From assembly GCA_036936605.1 (NCBI GenBank), contig JAUPFV010000005.1, forward strand, positions 156,737,195 through 156,801,194: 64,000 bases of DNA. The letters run 5' to 3'. A program made the translations under genes and the position numbers. The notes under the pieces are model-generated. The model was not told where the DNA came from. It ran no database searches and was given only the letters and a program-made list of their open reading frames with translations. The stretch is from Limnanthes douglasii subsp. nivea (lineage: Eukaryota > Streptophyta > Magnoliopsida > Brassicales > Limnanthaceae). Below are positions 11,911 through 22,509 of this stretch, piece after piece; positions within the stretch are counted from its first letter, which is position 1, and each line of letters begins with the position of its first letter.

Positions 11911-12377
11911 TTTATAACTTGTTTTGTTTATCTTTTGTTTGAACTAAAGTCCTTGGAAGGCCAAGGCACTCTTTTGTGATGGTGCCCGTATTATTCGGAC
12001 AGAGTTTTGTATTGTGCCCAAACTTGTTCAAAAAGTCCTTGGAAGGCCAAGGCAATTTTAAGTTGTTGAATGAATGTTTTTATTTTACTCAACCATCTTC
12101 TTCTTCTATTATTTGTCTTACTTCAGATAGCTAGAATTTAAGTAGCTTTGAGTTATTGTATTGTGAGAGTGTTTAGTTTCTCTGGCTATAATTTAAGTAG
12201 CCCTTAGACCTTTCAGTCCGGGTAGTATGACAAGCAACATAATTTTGCAAAAACTTAGAAAATTATTGAAGAAGGCATCAAATTTTATTGAGAGCTCTCC
12301 GTGGCACCGAAGAGAGGAAGTGGTATGCCCCCAAATATTTACATGGATGTTCAAACAAGTAAATATTTACATAAACG
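11911..12377. other. A1 spacer between the antisense gene and pol
   Basis: About 470 bp between the two convergent stop codons. It holds two copies of GTCCTTGGAAGGCCAAGGCA near 11950 and 12033; CCTTGG and CCAAGG inside each make a small palindrome. The same pair occurs in A2. No ORF; it probably contains the 3' ends of both convergent transcripts. Confidence 0.5.
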
Positions 12378-15300
12378 TTATTCCAAGTACATTCGAAGGT
12401 GTTCAATATTCCAAGGGTGAGTTAAAACCCTGCCATCTTTGTCTTCCAACCAGTATGTCCCAGGCTTGATTCTTTCAACCACAGTATACGGACCCTCCTA
12501 AGTTGGGGCCAGTTTTCCGAAGAGCTTTTTGCTTAGTATGCAAGAAAACTTTCCTCAATACTTTATCTCCTAGTTGAAAGTCTCTTCTTTTAACTTTAGA
12601 AGCAAACCTGCTTCTCATCAAGCTCTGATAGTGTGCCATTCTAAGATGAGCTTTTACCCGTCTTTCTTCAATCAAGTCAAGTTGATTTCTAATCGTTATC
12701 TCATTAGCCTGTCCGGAGAAGTTATGAACACGAAAGGAGGGGAGTGTCTTCTCTATGGGAGCTACTGCATCCATTCCATAGACCAAGGCAAAAGGGGATT
12801 CTTGTGTTGCAGCCCCAGGTGTTGTTCGGTAGGCCCACAAGACTTCTTGTAGATAACTAGGCCACTTCCCAGCAGCCCCTTCTAAATTTTTCTTTAAACC
12901 GGACAGTATCGTTCTATTAGCCACTTCAACTTGCCCATTGGCTTGAGGGTGGAAAGGTGAAGAAAAGCAGTGCTTGGTGAGGATAAAAGTAGCCTGAGGG
13001 TAGGCTGGTAATTTCAAGTGGAGTTTTAAGGCGGCGTGAGGGTGTTTCACGGTGGTGTGTGTATGTTTAAAGGTGTTTCAAAATGCTTTTAATGTGGAGA
13101 GAGAATTGAGCAGCTTGGCAGCAGTAAATTTTTCTTACCCATAGTTAATGCTGGTGGTTGGGTATTTATAGTATGTAGTTTGGGCCCTTATGGGCTTTCG
13201 GGTCAAGTTTAATGGACCCGGGTCATGTTTAAAGACCCATGAGTTTTAAGCAGATGGGCAGGTAGCTTAGTCAGATAGTGTTTAGGTTTTTTAATACTTT
13301 AGTCATAGTTCGAACTGCTTTAGACTTGCAGTGTTCGAAGTCATCTGTCCGGTTCAAAAGTCTTGTCCGTATTAAGCTATTGGAGTCTGTCCGGTTTACA
13401 GAGAGATTTACTTTGGGCTGCCCTTCCGGGGAGTAATTCGAATTCGGACTCATCAGTGCTGAATACCTCTTGAGGCACAGAAGCTCTCCATCTCTCTATT
13501 ATCAAACTGTGGCCCATTGTCTGTTGTTATTTTCTGGGGGACACCAAATCTGCAACATATGTTGGACAAAATAAATTTTATGACAGCTTTCGAGGTTGTC
13601 CCTGCCAAGGGAGCTGCTTTCACCCACTTTGAGAAGTAGTCAATGGCCACAATTATAGTTTTACGCCCTCCGGACGCCATATTGAGAGGCCCAACTAAGT
13701 CCAATCCCCATCGAGCAAAAGGGATGGGCTCAGAAATTGACTCCAAAGGAATGGCTGGTACATGAATTTCATTGATGTACCTCTGGCATGGGTCACACCT
13801 TCGCACCAGCTCCTTAGCATCTTTCATAATTGATGGCCAATAGTATCCGGAGAGTAGCACCCTTCTTGTTAAAGCTCTAAATCCACAATGGGCTGATCCC
13901 TCACCATCATGCAATTCGGAGAGAACTATTTGTGACTCATGATCCCCTAAACAACGTAGGAGAGGTTTGCTATAGGATTTTTTGTATAATACTTCTCTTA
14001 ACATAAGGAAACCACGAGCCTTGTGCTTCAATATTCTGGCTTGTGATTTATTCAAGGGCACGATACCATCGGACAGATATTGCACAAGAGGAGACCTCCA
14101 ATCTTGAGGTTGATTTACTTGTATTTCAAAGACTTCCCCTTTTTCACCTTTATCGAGTTGAATAGAAAGGCTTTCGAGCACATGGATCCATGGGTAGGAC
14201 TCTGTATATGCTATCGTTGCCAGTGAGTCTGCTAGCTCATTCTCTGCCCGGGGGATGTGCTCATAGACAACATCTTTAAATTTCAACGCCTCATTTTTCA
14301 GGAGGAGTAAATACTTGACCAATTGTTCCTTTCTAGCTTCTGATAGGCCCAAGGCATGGTGGACTAGCAACTGGGAATCACTTAGTAGCTTGACCCTTTT
14401 AGCTCCACAAATGTAGGCCAATTTCAACCCAGCTATAGCTGCTTCGTATTCGGACTCATTATTGGATGCCCTGAAAGCAAAGCAAATAGCTTGGAACATG
14501 TTGTACCCATATGGGGAAGTGAGACATATTCCTGCCCCAGATCCCATGGTACTGGATCCTCCGTCTGTTCGGACAATCCACACTTTCTTGTCTTTTGAAT
14601 CAGTAGGTTGTTCGGAATCCCTATCAGAATGGAATTCAACCAGAAAGTCAGCCACATCTTGAGCTTTTACCGCTGTTCGGGGAGCAAAATCTATGTCGAA
14701 GTCCCCCAACTCTACTAACCACTTTGTCATTCTGCTCGAATGTCTGCTTTTTGAAGGACATTTTTTAAAGGGTAAGATGTCCGGACAATGATAGGATGAG
14801 CCTGGAAGTAGGGCCTCATTTTTCTTGCAGCTATCACCAAGGCCAATGCCAGTTTTTCGAGTTTCAAGTAACGCCTTTCAGCATCAATCAAGCTTTTGCT
14901 GATGTAGTACACTGGGTGAGGATGCCCATCAACCTCCCTCACAAGCACAGCACTGATGGCACAACTTGAAACAGCCAGATAAACAAAGAGAGTCTCCCCA
15001 TCAACTGGTTTGAACAAAGTCTTGGGAGAGGAAAGATGTTTCTTGATTTCATTAAATGCTTCATTACACTGTGGTGTCCACTCAAACCCCTTTGCACCCT
15101 TCAAGGTTTGAAAAAATGGAGCACATCTGTCCGAAGACTTGGAGATGAATCTGTTCAAGGCAGCCAATCTCCCCGTTAATCGCTGTACTTCTTTAATGTT
15201 TCGAGGAGGCTCCATTTGGAACAAAGCATTGAGTTGGTCCGGGTCGGGCTGTATTCCATGCTCACTTATGATATATCCTAAGAACTTCCCGGACTGTACT

Positions 15301-16151
15301 CCGAACATACACTTTTCAGGGTTTAGTTTTAAATTCACTTTGGCCAGGTTGGCAAAAGTCTATTGGAGGTCGGACAAGTGCAACTGCTCATCCACGCTTT
15401 TCACCATCATATCGTCAATGTAAACCTCCATATTTCTTCCAATCTGATCAGCAAATGCCTTGTTGACTAACCTTTGATAAGTAGCCCCAGCAATTTTCAA
15501 GCCAAAGGGCATCACCTTGTAGCAATGTAGACCCCTATCAGTGAAAAATGTAGTATGTTCTTGATCTTTTGGATCTACTTGGATCTGATTGTACCCGGAG
15601 AAGGCATCCATGAAGGAGAGTAGTTTGTTCCCAGAAGTAGAGTCTACTAACTGATCTATCCGGGGGACCGGATACAAGTCTTTTGGACAAGCTCGATTAA
15701 GGTCTGTGAAGTCAATGCACATACGCCATTTGCCATTCTTCTTTTTCACCAAGACAGGATTGGCAGTCCACAAGGGGTATTGAGATTCTTTAATGTGCCC
15801 CATCGTTGTGAGCCTATCAACCTCTTGTACAATGACATCAGCCTTTTCTTTTGAGAAAGCTCTCCTCTTTTGTACCACCGGTGCCACATCTCTCCAGACT
15901 GAGAGGTGATGGGAAATCACCTCTGATGGAACTCCAGTAACATCAGCATTGCACCAAGCAAAAACATGCTGATGGTCTTTCAAGAATTTCAACATTCCTT
16001 CTTTCAGCATTGGTGGCATTTTGGATCCTATCTTGACGCTTTTTCCTTCTTCCAAGCAGTGTGTCTCAACCTCTTCAATCAGAATCAACACTCCGGGGGT
16101 CTCTCTAGGGTCATCAATTTCACCCTCACCCCCAGAAAGGCCCTCAAACTG
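12378..16151 (-). pseudogene. A1 pol (RT, RNase H, aRNH, integrase), broken
   Basis: Continues in the gag-pro frame after the stop at 16152. It carries the RT core (YIDDMMVKS at about 15400-15425), Ty3-type RNase H, a second RNase H (RTDGGSS, NESEYEA, SDSQL) and integrase with an intact zinc-binding ELHDGEGSAHCG. Compared with A2 it has a GAG to TAG nonsense codon at 15360-15362, a one-base deletion near 14738 at the RNase H/aRNH boundary, the solo LTR at 12975-13455 splitting the integrase core just before CFSSPFHPQANG, and a one-base insertion near 12530 that scrambles the C-terminus. The expected TAA stop is still visible at 12378-12380. It cannot supply an active polyprotein. Confidence 0.92.
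12975..13455 (-). mobile_element. Solo LTR (family A, 481-bp type) inside A1 integrase
   Basis: A single 481-bp LTR, the same length as the A2 LTRs and clearly closer to them than to the 458-bp LTRs of its host element. It is flanked by GTGCT at 12970-12974 and 13456-13460. The target site is integrase coding sequence: removing the LTR and one duplication restores continuity with A2. It arose by insertion of a complete element and later LTR-LTR recombination. Confidence 0.96.
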
Positions 16152-18494
16152 CTATTGATCATTTATACGGACTGCCCCCAGCGTTCGTGGAGCCAAGGCA
16201 GTGGCATAAGATTCTCTTGCAACCTTTTGGCTGCTCCAGACAACCCCAACCTGTCCCTGAACAACATACTTTAGACACTGATGGACTGTCGAAGCCACTG
16301 CATGCATCCTAGAGAGCCAAGATCTCCCTAGAATAGCATTATAACAGGTGGGACTATCCACCACAATGAAGAGTATTCTAACCATTTTCTTGAAAGGGCC
16401 CCTGCCCAACAACACTTCTTCTTCAAACTCCCCGACCACATCGGCTGAGCTACCCGTGAAGCCCACGATTGACCTGTCTGACTTTTGAATCACAGCTGGA
16501 TTTTTCATTTTCTTGTAAGTGTTTAGAAAAAGGATATTGGCAGAGCTTCCAGTATCCACCAAGATTCGCCTTATCTCATTGCCCCCTATAGATGCTCCTA
16601 TGACAACAGCATCCTCATGAGGGCCATCAATATCTCTCAAATCATCCTCATCGAAGACTATGAATGGGAATGAGTTTGGAGATTGATAGGATGTCATGCC
16701 TCCTTCTAGTTGGGAGGCCAAATTATGAACATGTCTTTTTCTTGAAGAAGTAGTAGGAGCCGTCATAGTGTCCCCTCCGAAAATTGTTAGTGACTCGAAG
16801 AATTTAATGAGCCCGGAGACCGATCTAGAACGCTCCTCTATAGTACCCACTCTGTTTCTTGTTGGATCAGGATCCAAGTATTCAGATTCCACATCAAACC
16901 TTTCAACTATTACCATAGCCCCCTCCGGGGCAGCATTAACCGGACCAGCCCGGTGGGTGTTGTCAGGCCTGTTGCCTCCTTTTCTTTTGACGTACGCACC
17001 CAACTTCCCCCTTTCAATCAAATTTTGTACCTCTTGCTTCAACGCTATGCAATCATCAGTGGTATGGCCAATATCATTGTGGTATTGGAAAAAGGAGTTA
17101 TTACGATGCTCTCTGGGAGACTGCAAGGTTGCCGGTCTCCGGTAGTGTACTTCATCTTTTGTTTTATCAAAAATGGTGGCCACGCTTTCTTTAAGTTCTG
17201 CGAACCACTCTGGCTGGACCCATGGCCCTCTTTTGTTTCTAGATTGCTGACTTTGAGCAGGAGCAGCTGGCTGGGACTGAGCTTTTCCCCTACCATGCCC
17301 CTGTCCGGTTTCTCTTGCTCTATTCCCGGACTGGTTTTGATTTGGAGTTGGTGCCACCGGGGTGGACCTCACCTGTCTGTGCACCCTGGTCTTTTTTGTT
17401 TCATCAACATTTATTTGCTTGCCAACTTGGTTTAGCAATCCTCCCCAGGTCATGGCTTTCTTCCTGGTCACCGAATCGGCCAGGTTGCCTGGGTTCAAAC
17501 CTTGTCTCAGGGATGCTATTGCCACCTGTTCAAAGCAATCAGCCAACCCGTTTTTTGTGTTTACAAAACGGCTTATGTACTCTTTTAATGATTCGTTTGG
17601 TTCCTGGGCACAATGGATTATGGTATCTCCATTGCCCTTCAGCTCCTTACTCCCCACAAACTGCCTTCGAAAGGCCACCCAAAAAGTATCAAAGTCTTTA
17701 ATACAACCCTGAGGCAGGCTGTTGTACCATTTCAGAGCACTCCCCGTAAAAGACTAGGAGAATGCCCTGCAGAGTAGTTTATCATCATCATCAAAGTTCA
17801 TCATGTAGTTCTTGAATTGCTCCAGATGATTGTCCGGATCAGTACTACCATCATACTTCTCCATCTTGGTGCTGTCAAACCTCTTGGGGAGGTTCCCGGA
17901 CATGATTTTAGAAGACAGTGAAGACTGCCTCCAATTTCTTCCACGACTGAACACGGTATCCTCATTAGGAGTTGTAAAGATACCTGGCTCATCATGGAAG
18001 GCAAAAGGATCCATCAGCATCCGGTCTACATGTCTCCGGTTGTGAGATGACCCTTTTCCAATATGGCTCTTCATTCTTCCATGGTGATCTCTTTTTCTGG
18101 AATACTTTTTAACTTGCTTTTGTTTCTTCTTGGTTCGTCCCTCATCACTGCTAGAGGACAAGGACTTTTCATTTCCCTCACTGTCCGAAGAGCTGTCCGA
18201 AGACTCTGAACTCGAGTCAGAACTCTCCACAGGCTTGGACCGGTGAGACTTTTTAGAGCTGGCATGCGTCTTCTTAGTGCTCACATGAGTTTTGGAAACC
18301 TCATGCTCTCTTGGGTTATCGGTGTGGTGAGCAGCTGATGCTTTGGATTTCTCTTTCGCGCCCATCTTGGCCTTTTCAGCCCTCAGAGCTTCTATCTCAA
18401 GTTTTAACCTGTCACGCTCTTGGACAGTATATTCATCGTTCTCTTCCACCACTTCGAGCAAAGCTGGTGGAAGCTCTGGATTATCCGGATTCAT
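16152..18494 (-). pseudogene. A1 gag-protease ORF (one nonsense codon)
   Basis: Starts at the ATG at 18494 (MNPDNPELPP), shared with A2. The N-terminus has a coiled-coil-like charged region and Ser/Lys-rich tracts, followed by the Tat gag core (STDPDNHLEQFKNYMMNFD, then GSALKWYNSLPQG and FVGSKELKGNGD). A Cys/His knuckle-like segment has YHNDIGHTTDDC, and the aspartic protease shows ILVDTGSSANILF at about 16530-16570. A CAG to TAG change at 17754-17756 in the gag core (AFSQSF in A2) is the only internal break. The frame ends at TAG 16152-16154 and reopens in the same frame as pol; that stop is conserved in the family and probably not damage. Confidence 0.9.
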
Positions 18495-18546
18495 TCGGAC
18501 AGAATTTCCTTACTTGGTTTCGAATACTTGATTCAGGCACCGTCGC

Positions 18547-18564
18547 CTCCCACTGTGGTCGCCA
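18547..18564 (-). other. A1 primer-binding site
   Basis: Three bases inside the 5' LTR, in element orientation, is TGGCGACCACAGTGGGAG. Its complement ends in GTGGTCGCCA, as expected for a tRNA 3' end plus CCA. From memory it fits a plant arginine tRNA, the primer reported for the related Ogre elements. The identical site is present in A2 (31693-31710) and A3 (56000-56017). Confidence 0.75.
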
Positions 18565-18567
18565 ATT

Positions 18568-19025
18568 TGGTGTGGATAAAAGTAGCCTAAGGGTAGGCTG
18601 GTAATTTCAAGTGGATTTTTAAGGCGGTGTAAGGGTGTTTCACGGTGGTGTGAGGGTGTTTAAGGGTGTTTCAAAGTGTTTTTAATGTGGAGAGAGAATT
18701 AAGCAGCTTGGCAGCAGTTAATTTTTCTTACCCATAATTAATGCTGGTGGTTGGGTATTTATAGTATGAAACTTGGGCCCTTATTGGCTTTCGGGTCAAG
18801 TTTAACGGACCCGGGTCATGTTTAAAGACCCATGAGTTCTAAGCAGGAGGACAGGTAGCTTAGTCAAGAAGTGTTTAGGTTTTTTAGTACTTTTGTCATA
18901 GTTCGAACAGCCTTAGGCTCATACTGGTTCGAAGTGATCTGTCCGGTCCAAAAGTCCTGTCCGGTATTCGGAGAGACTAGACCGATTTGCCCTGTCCGGA
19001 GAGCATACTGAATTCGGACTCATCA
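18568..19025 (-). repeat. A1 5' LTR (458 bp)
   Basis: Pair of 8030-8487, with about six mismatches by eye. A TATA box (TATAAATAC on the minus strand, 18755-18763) marks the likely promoter for the gag-pol transcript. The right flank CTACT completes the target duplication. Confidence 0.97.
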
Positions 19026-19030
19026 CTACT

Positions 19031-19599
19031 TATTAGAGTTAAGTCTTTCGGTTGTTGTTTAGTTTTTTTATTTGCCATTCAATTATTAATGAGTTTAGTA
19101 CCATTTAAAAGCCAAAAGCAACAATATTATCCACTTACTACTCATGTTTTCATGTATTTTTGAGAAATACCCATTTCTTTCAAGTATTTACCATCTGAGA
19201 CCCAATAATACTCTAAAATACGCTTAGTTAATTATATAAAATATTTTTTATTTTTCAGTTCAATTTTTCCCTATTTTTGTCTCTTTTTATTTTACGATAG
19301 TCTTATGATATCTACGGTACCCTCAATTCCTTGTTTTTTTTTGTTTTCAGATGATTTTGATTGTGTTTTTATTTGATTTTGGATTTCTGTTTAGATATGT
19401 CAATTTTTCTGTTTAGGTAACTCGATTTTTTATTGTGTTTTTTATTTCGAAATAACTAACTCGATTTATGTTTTCTTCGGTGGTTTTCCTATTCATTTGG
19501 TATTATTTGGAATTTGTAGTTTAATTGTTGTATTGAAGTAAGGTTTTGATCATTTTTAGTGTATTTTTGTGTTTCTGGAAAATTTGGTTCGAGAAACGG
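19031..19599. other. AT-rich spacer to the right of A1
   Basis: T-rich plus strand with poly-T runs and words such as TTTTGTTTTCAG. It looks like intron or untranslated DNA, but no exon could be supported. Confidence 0.4.
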
Positions 19600-20730
19600 T
19601 TTACAGCAGAAACGAAGAAGATGAAGTTTGGAAGATGCGAAACTTGTTTACTTTAAGTACTGATAGATGCGAAACATGTTTATTCTTTGTACAAATAGAT
19701 GCAAACCTGTGTAAGGATAGATGAGAAATGTTTATATTCTTTGTATTGATAGATGCAAAACATGTGTATTCTTTGTAGAGATGGAAACTAGTGTAATTAT
19801 TTTTTAATAAATTCAAAACATATCATGAATGGTACTAGTTTTTTATCGTCTTAAAAAAAGAAAGCTAATGGTACTTTTGGATTTTTTTACCGAGTTACAG
19901 TTTTAAAGATATGAACGTTTTAATTTTTAATTTTAGAGTGTAAACGAAAAAGACGACTATTACGAAGAAGATGCGAAAGTTTTTTTTTCTAGATGCAAAA
20001 CCTTTTTAAGTTTGTAATGTTAGATGCAAAACCAGACAACTATGATGGATACTAAAACCATACCAACGATGATAGATACTAAACCAGGTCAACTATGATA
20101 GATGCGAAACCAGGTATATGGTAGATGCGAAATCAAACATATGATAGATGCGAAACCATGCATATGATAGATGCTAAACTAGGTTAACTATGATAGATGA
20201 GAAACGAGGCATATGATAGATGCGAAACCATATAATGAGAAACTAGTGTAATTTTTTTTTAAACATATCATGAATGGTACTAGTTTTGTTCGTCTTAAAA
20301 AAACTAACGGTATTTTTGGATTTCTTTTCGAGTTACGGATTAAAAGATATGAACTTTCAATTTTCAAATTTTAGAGTGTAAACGAAAAAGAGGACTGTTA
20401 TATAGATGATGCGAAACCTTTCTCAGTTTGTACTGGTAGATGCGAAACCAAACAACTATGATAGATGCAAAAACAAACCAAGTATGATAGATACTAAATT
20501 AGACCAACTATGATATGCGAAACCAATCATATCATAGATGCGACACCATATAATGAGAAACCATTGTAAAATATAACTTTAAAAAAAATTCAAACTATAT
20601 CATAAATGGTATTAATTTTGTTCGTCTTAAAAAAACAAAACTAATAGTATTTTTAAATTTGTTTTCCGAATTACGGTTTAAAAGATATGAACCTTTAAAT
20701 TAAAAAAAGAAAAGAAAAAGAGAATGTGTA
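19600..20730. repeat. Complex tandem repeat built on GATAGATGCGAAACC
   Basis: Two levels are visible. A short unit, GATAGATGCGAAACCA and variants, recurs many times between 19660 and 20560 at 20-40 bp intervals. A larger unit, starting near 19788, 20232 and 20556, contains in order a GAAACTAGTGTAAT-like start, CATATCATGAATGGTACTAG, a TTCGTCTTAAAAAAA run, a TTTTGGATTT block and AGAGTGTAAACGAAAAAG (the last absent in copy three). Spacing of the large copies is about 444 and 324 bp. No coding sequence or terminal repeats were found. It may be a local satellite or an eroded tandem array. Confidence 0.7.
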
Positions 20731-20899
20731 TATTTGTTTGCGTGATCTTATACATAAAGATATTTTAGGTACAAAGTTTAATAATATTTTTGGATCTTTA
20801 TGAGTAATAGTTTTGTAGGATAACTCTTCCATTATTAATTATATTAAATCATTAAAATTATACATGAATAATATAAATAATATTATTACACTATTTAAT

Positions 20900-20902
<3 letters not shown>

Positions 20903-20953
<51 letters not shown>
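20903..20953. repeat. (TA)n microsatellite
   Basis: About 25 perfect TA dinucleotides in a row. Confidence 0.95.
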
Positions 20954-20956
<3 letters not shown>

Positions 20957-20959
20957 CGG

Positions 20960-21593
20960 GCCAGACCAGACAAATAATAATACCCGAACGTGCCTAATAT
21001 ATCTACAAACATTAATTTAAATATTCGTACTCGGTCCGTTATGAGTTTGGATCGGGCAAAGATTGATCGAGCCAAAAGAGACTAAAATTTTCATATACAC
21101 GAGCCTCTGATTTAAATAAATTAACTTTTTTATTGTTTATATTTTAATTTTAATTTTTTTTTATTTTTATAACTGTATTTTAAGAAAAAATATCTAAAAT
21201 ACTAATATTTTATTTTTAAAACGAACAAAACAAAATAAAAATATATATTGACCTTTTTATCTAATTTTTGCAAATGTTTATAAGTATCTTGATTCAGTCA
21301 AGTTACACAATACTGGATTCTTTTGTTATTGGCAAATATAGCTAATTTTAAAATGTGTTGTTTTGATTGAAAAACTAGGTTATTGAGAGAACGAGAGATT
21401 CAAAATTGACAACAAAAGATAGTTTCGTCGATTATTTTGGTTTTGACCACGAGTTTCGATTACAAATTTTGGTCGGCAAAACACCGTCGTCACCATCATC
21501 AAATTTTATCATAAGAGAAATAAATAGTCGTGACTTTCTCCCAATTACCGAAATCAAAATGCAAAGCTTCAATTCATTTCTCAATTTTGGATT
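20960..21593. other. AT-rich spacer left of A2
   Basis: Host DNA between the microsatellite and the A2 target site. A 71-codon plus-strand frame at 21406 runs into the A2 LTR and resembles nothing known; no feature is claimed. Confidence 0.4.
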
Positions 21594-21598
21594 AACAT

Positions 21599-22079
21599 TG
21601 GTGAGGATAAAAGTAGCCTGAGGGTAGGCTGGTAATTTCAAGTGGAGTTTTAAGGCGGCGTGAGGGTGTTTCACGGTGGTGTGTGTGTGTTTAAAGGTGT
21701 TTCAAAATGCTTTTAATGTGGAGAGAGAATTGAGCAGTTTGGCAGCAGTAAATTTTTCTTACCCATAGTTAATGCTGGTGGTTGGGTATTTATAGTATGT
21801 AGTTTGGGCCCTTATGGGCTTTCGGGTCAAGTTTAATGGACCCGGGTCATGTTTAAAGACCCATGAGTTTTAAGCAGATGGGCAGGTAGCTTAGTCAGAT
21901 AGTGTTTAGGTTTTTTAGTACTTTAGTCATAGTTCGAACTGCTTTAGACTTGCAGTGTTCGAAGTCATCTGTCCGGTTCAAAAGTCCTGTCCGTATTAAG
22001 CTATTGGAGTCTGTTCGGTTTACGGAGAGATTTACTTTGGGCTGCCCTTCCGGGGAGTAATTCGAATTCGGACTCATCA
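21599..22079 (-). repeat. A2 3' LTR (481 bp)
   Basis: Matches 31714-32194 at all but about six positions. It begins TGATGAGTCC and ends TATCCTCACCA in element orientation. The left flank is the AACAT duplication. Confidence 0.97.
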
Positions 22080-22095
22080 GGAGCCCCTTTTTTAG
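22080..22095 (-). other. A2 polypurine tract
   Basis: CTAAAAAAGGGGCTCC immediately before the 3' LTR in element orientation, identical to the A1 tract. Confidence 0.85.
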
Positions 22096-22408
22096 GTATT
22101 TGAACAAGCGTCCTTGTTAAAGAACTGAAAAACAGTCCGATTTCGACAGTGGTCTTCCTATTCGAAGAGAGTTGAGGACAGAGCCGGACAGACCAACCGT
22201 TACGAATTCCAAACGGTTCTTGTCAGAGTTAGTGGGACACGTGTCACTCTCTGGTTGGTCACTTTAGCCGTTTTTTCTCCTTGAATGTTGCACCACTTTC
22301 TCGAACAAGTTACCTCTTTAAATGCTATTAATGACATCAGTACCGTCTTTTAATCATTGCCCGACTTTTCGGATTCTCCTAGGAATCAAATGCCTTTTTT
22401 ACATTTAC

Positions 22409-22415
22409 TATAAAT
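22409..22415 (+). promoter_or_regulatory. TATA-like box of the A2 antisense gene
   Basis: TATAAAT, 101 bp before the ATG at 22510, within ACTATAAATTC. The position is conserved in A1 and A3. It lies between the 3' LTR and the gene, so this gene appears to have its own promoter rather than using the LTR. Confidence 0.6.
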
Positions 22416-22509
22416 TCTTTTCACCTTTCACAGCCTCACTATCTCTTTCACTCTGCCATTTTACCCAAAGCTTTATCTCTCTAAAACTTCAAAATTTCCT
22501 TAGTTGTTT

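Larger units (their letters stand above)
8030..19025 (-). mobile_element. Element A1: full-length Tat-type Ty3/gypsy retrotransposon
   Basis: A complete element transcribed on the minus strand. The 458-bp LTRs (8030-8487 and 18568-19025) start TG and end CA in element orientation, and are flanked by the 5-bp target duplication CTACT at 8025-8029 and 19026-19030. From right to left: 5' LTR, primer-binding site, gag-pro, pol (RT, RNase H, aRNH, integrase), a spacer, an antisense gene on the plus strand, a polypurine tract, and the 3' LTR. A 481-bp solo LTR sits inside the integrase. The LTRs differ at about six positions by eye, so the copy is fairly young, yet gag, pol and the antisense gene each carry disabling changes. 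Assignment to the Tat lineage is inferred from the second, archaeal-like RNase H and from the antisense ORF between pol and the 3' LTR. Confidence 0.95.

Noticed and set aside
13271..13453. Small minus-strand ORF starting MSPNSNYSPEGQ, repeated near 21895 and 32010
   Set aside because: It lies entirely in the 481-bp LTR in every copy, so it is LTR sequence and not a separate gene.
14433..14657. Many overlapping ORFs of 60-160 codons opposite or shifted within gag and pol of A1 and A2
   Set aside because: They are other-frame shadows of the conserved retroelement frames and show no own motifs.
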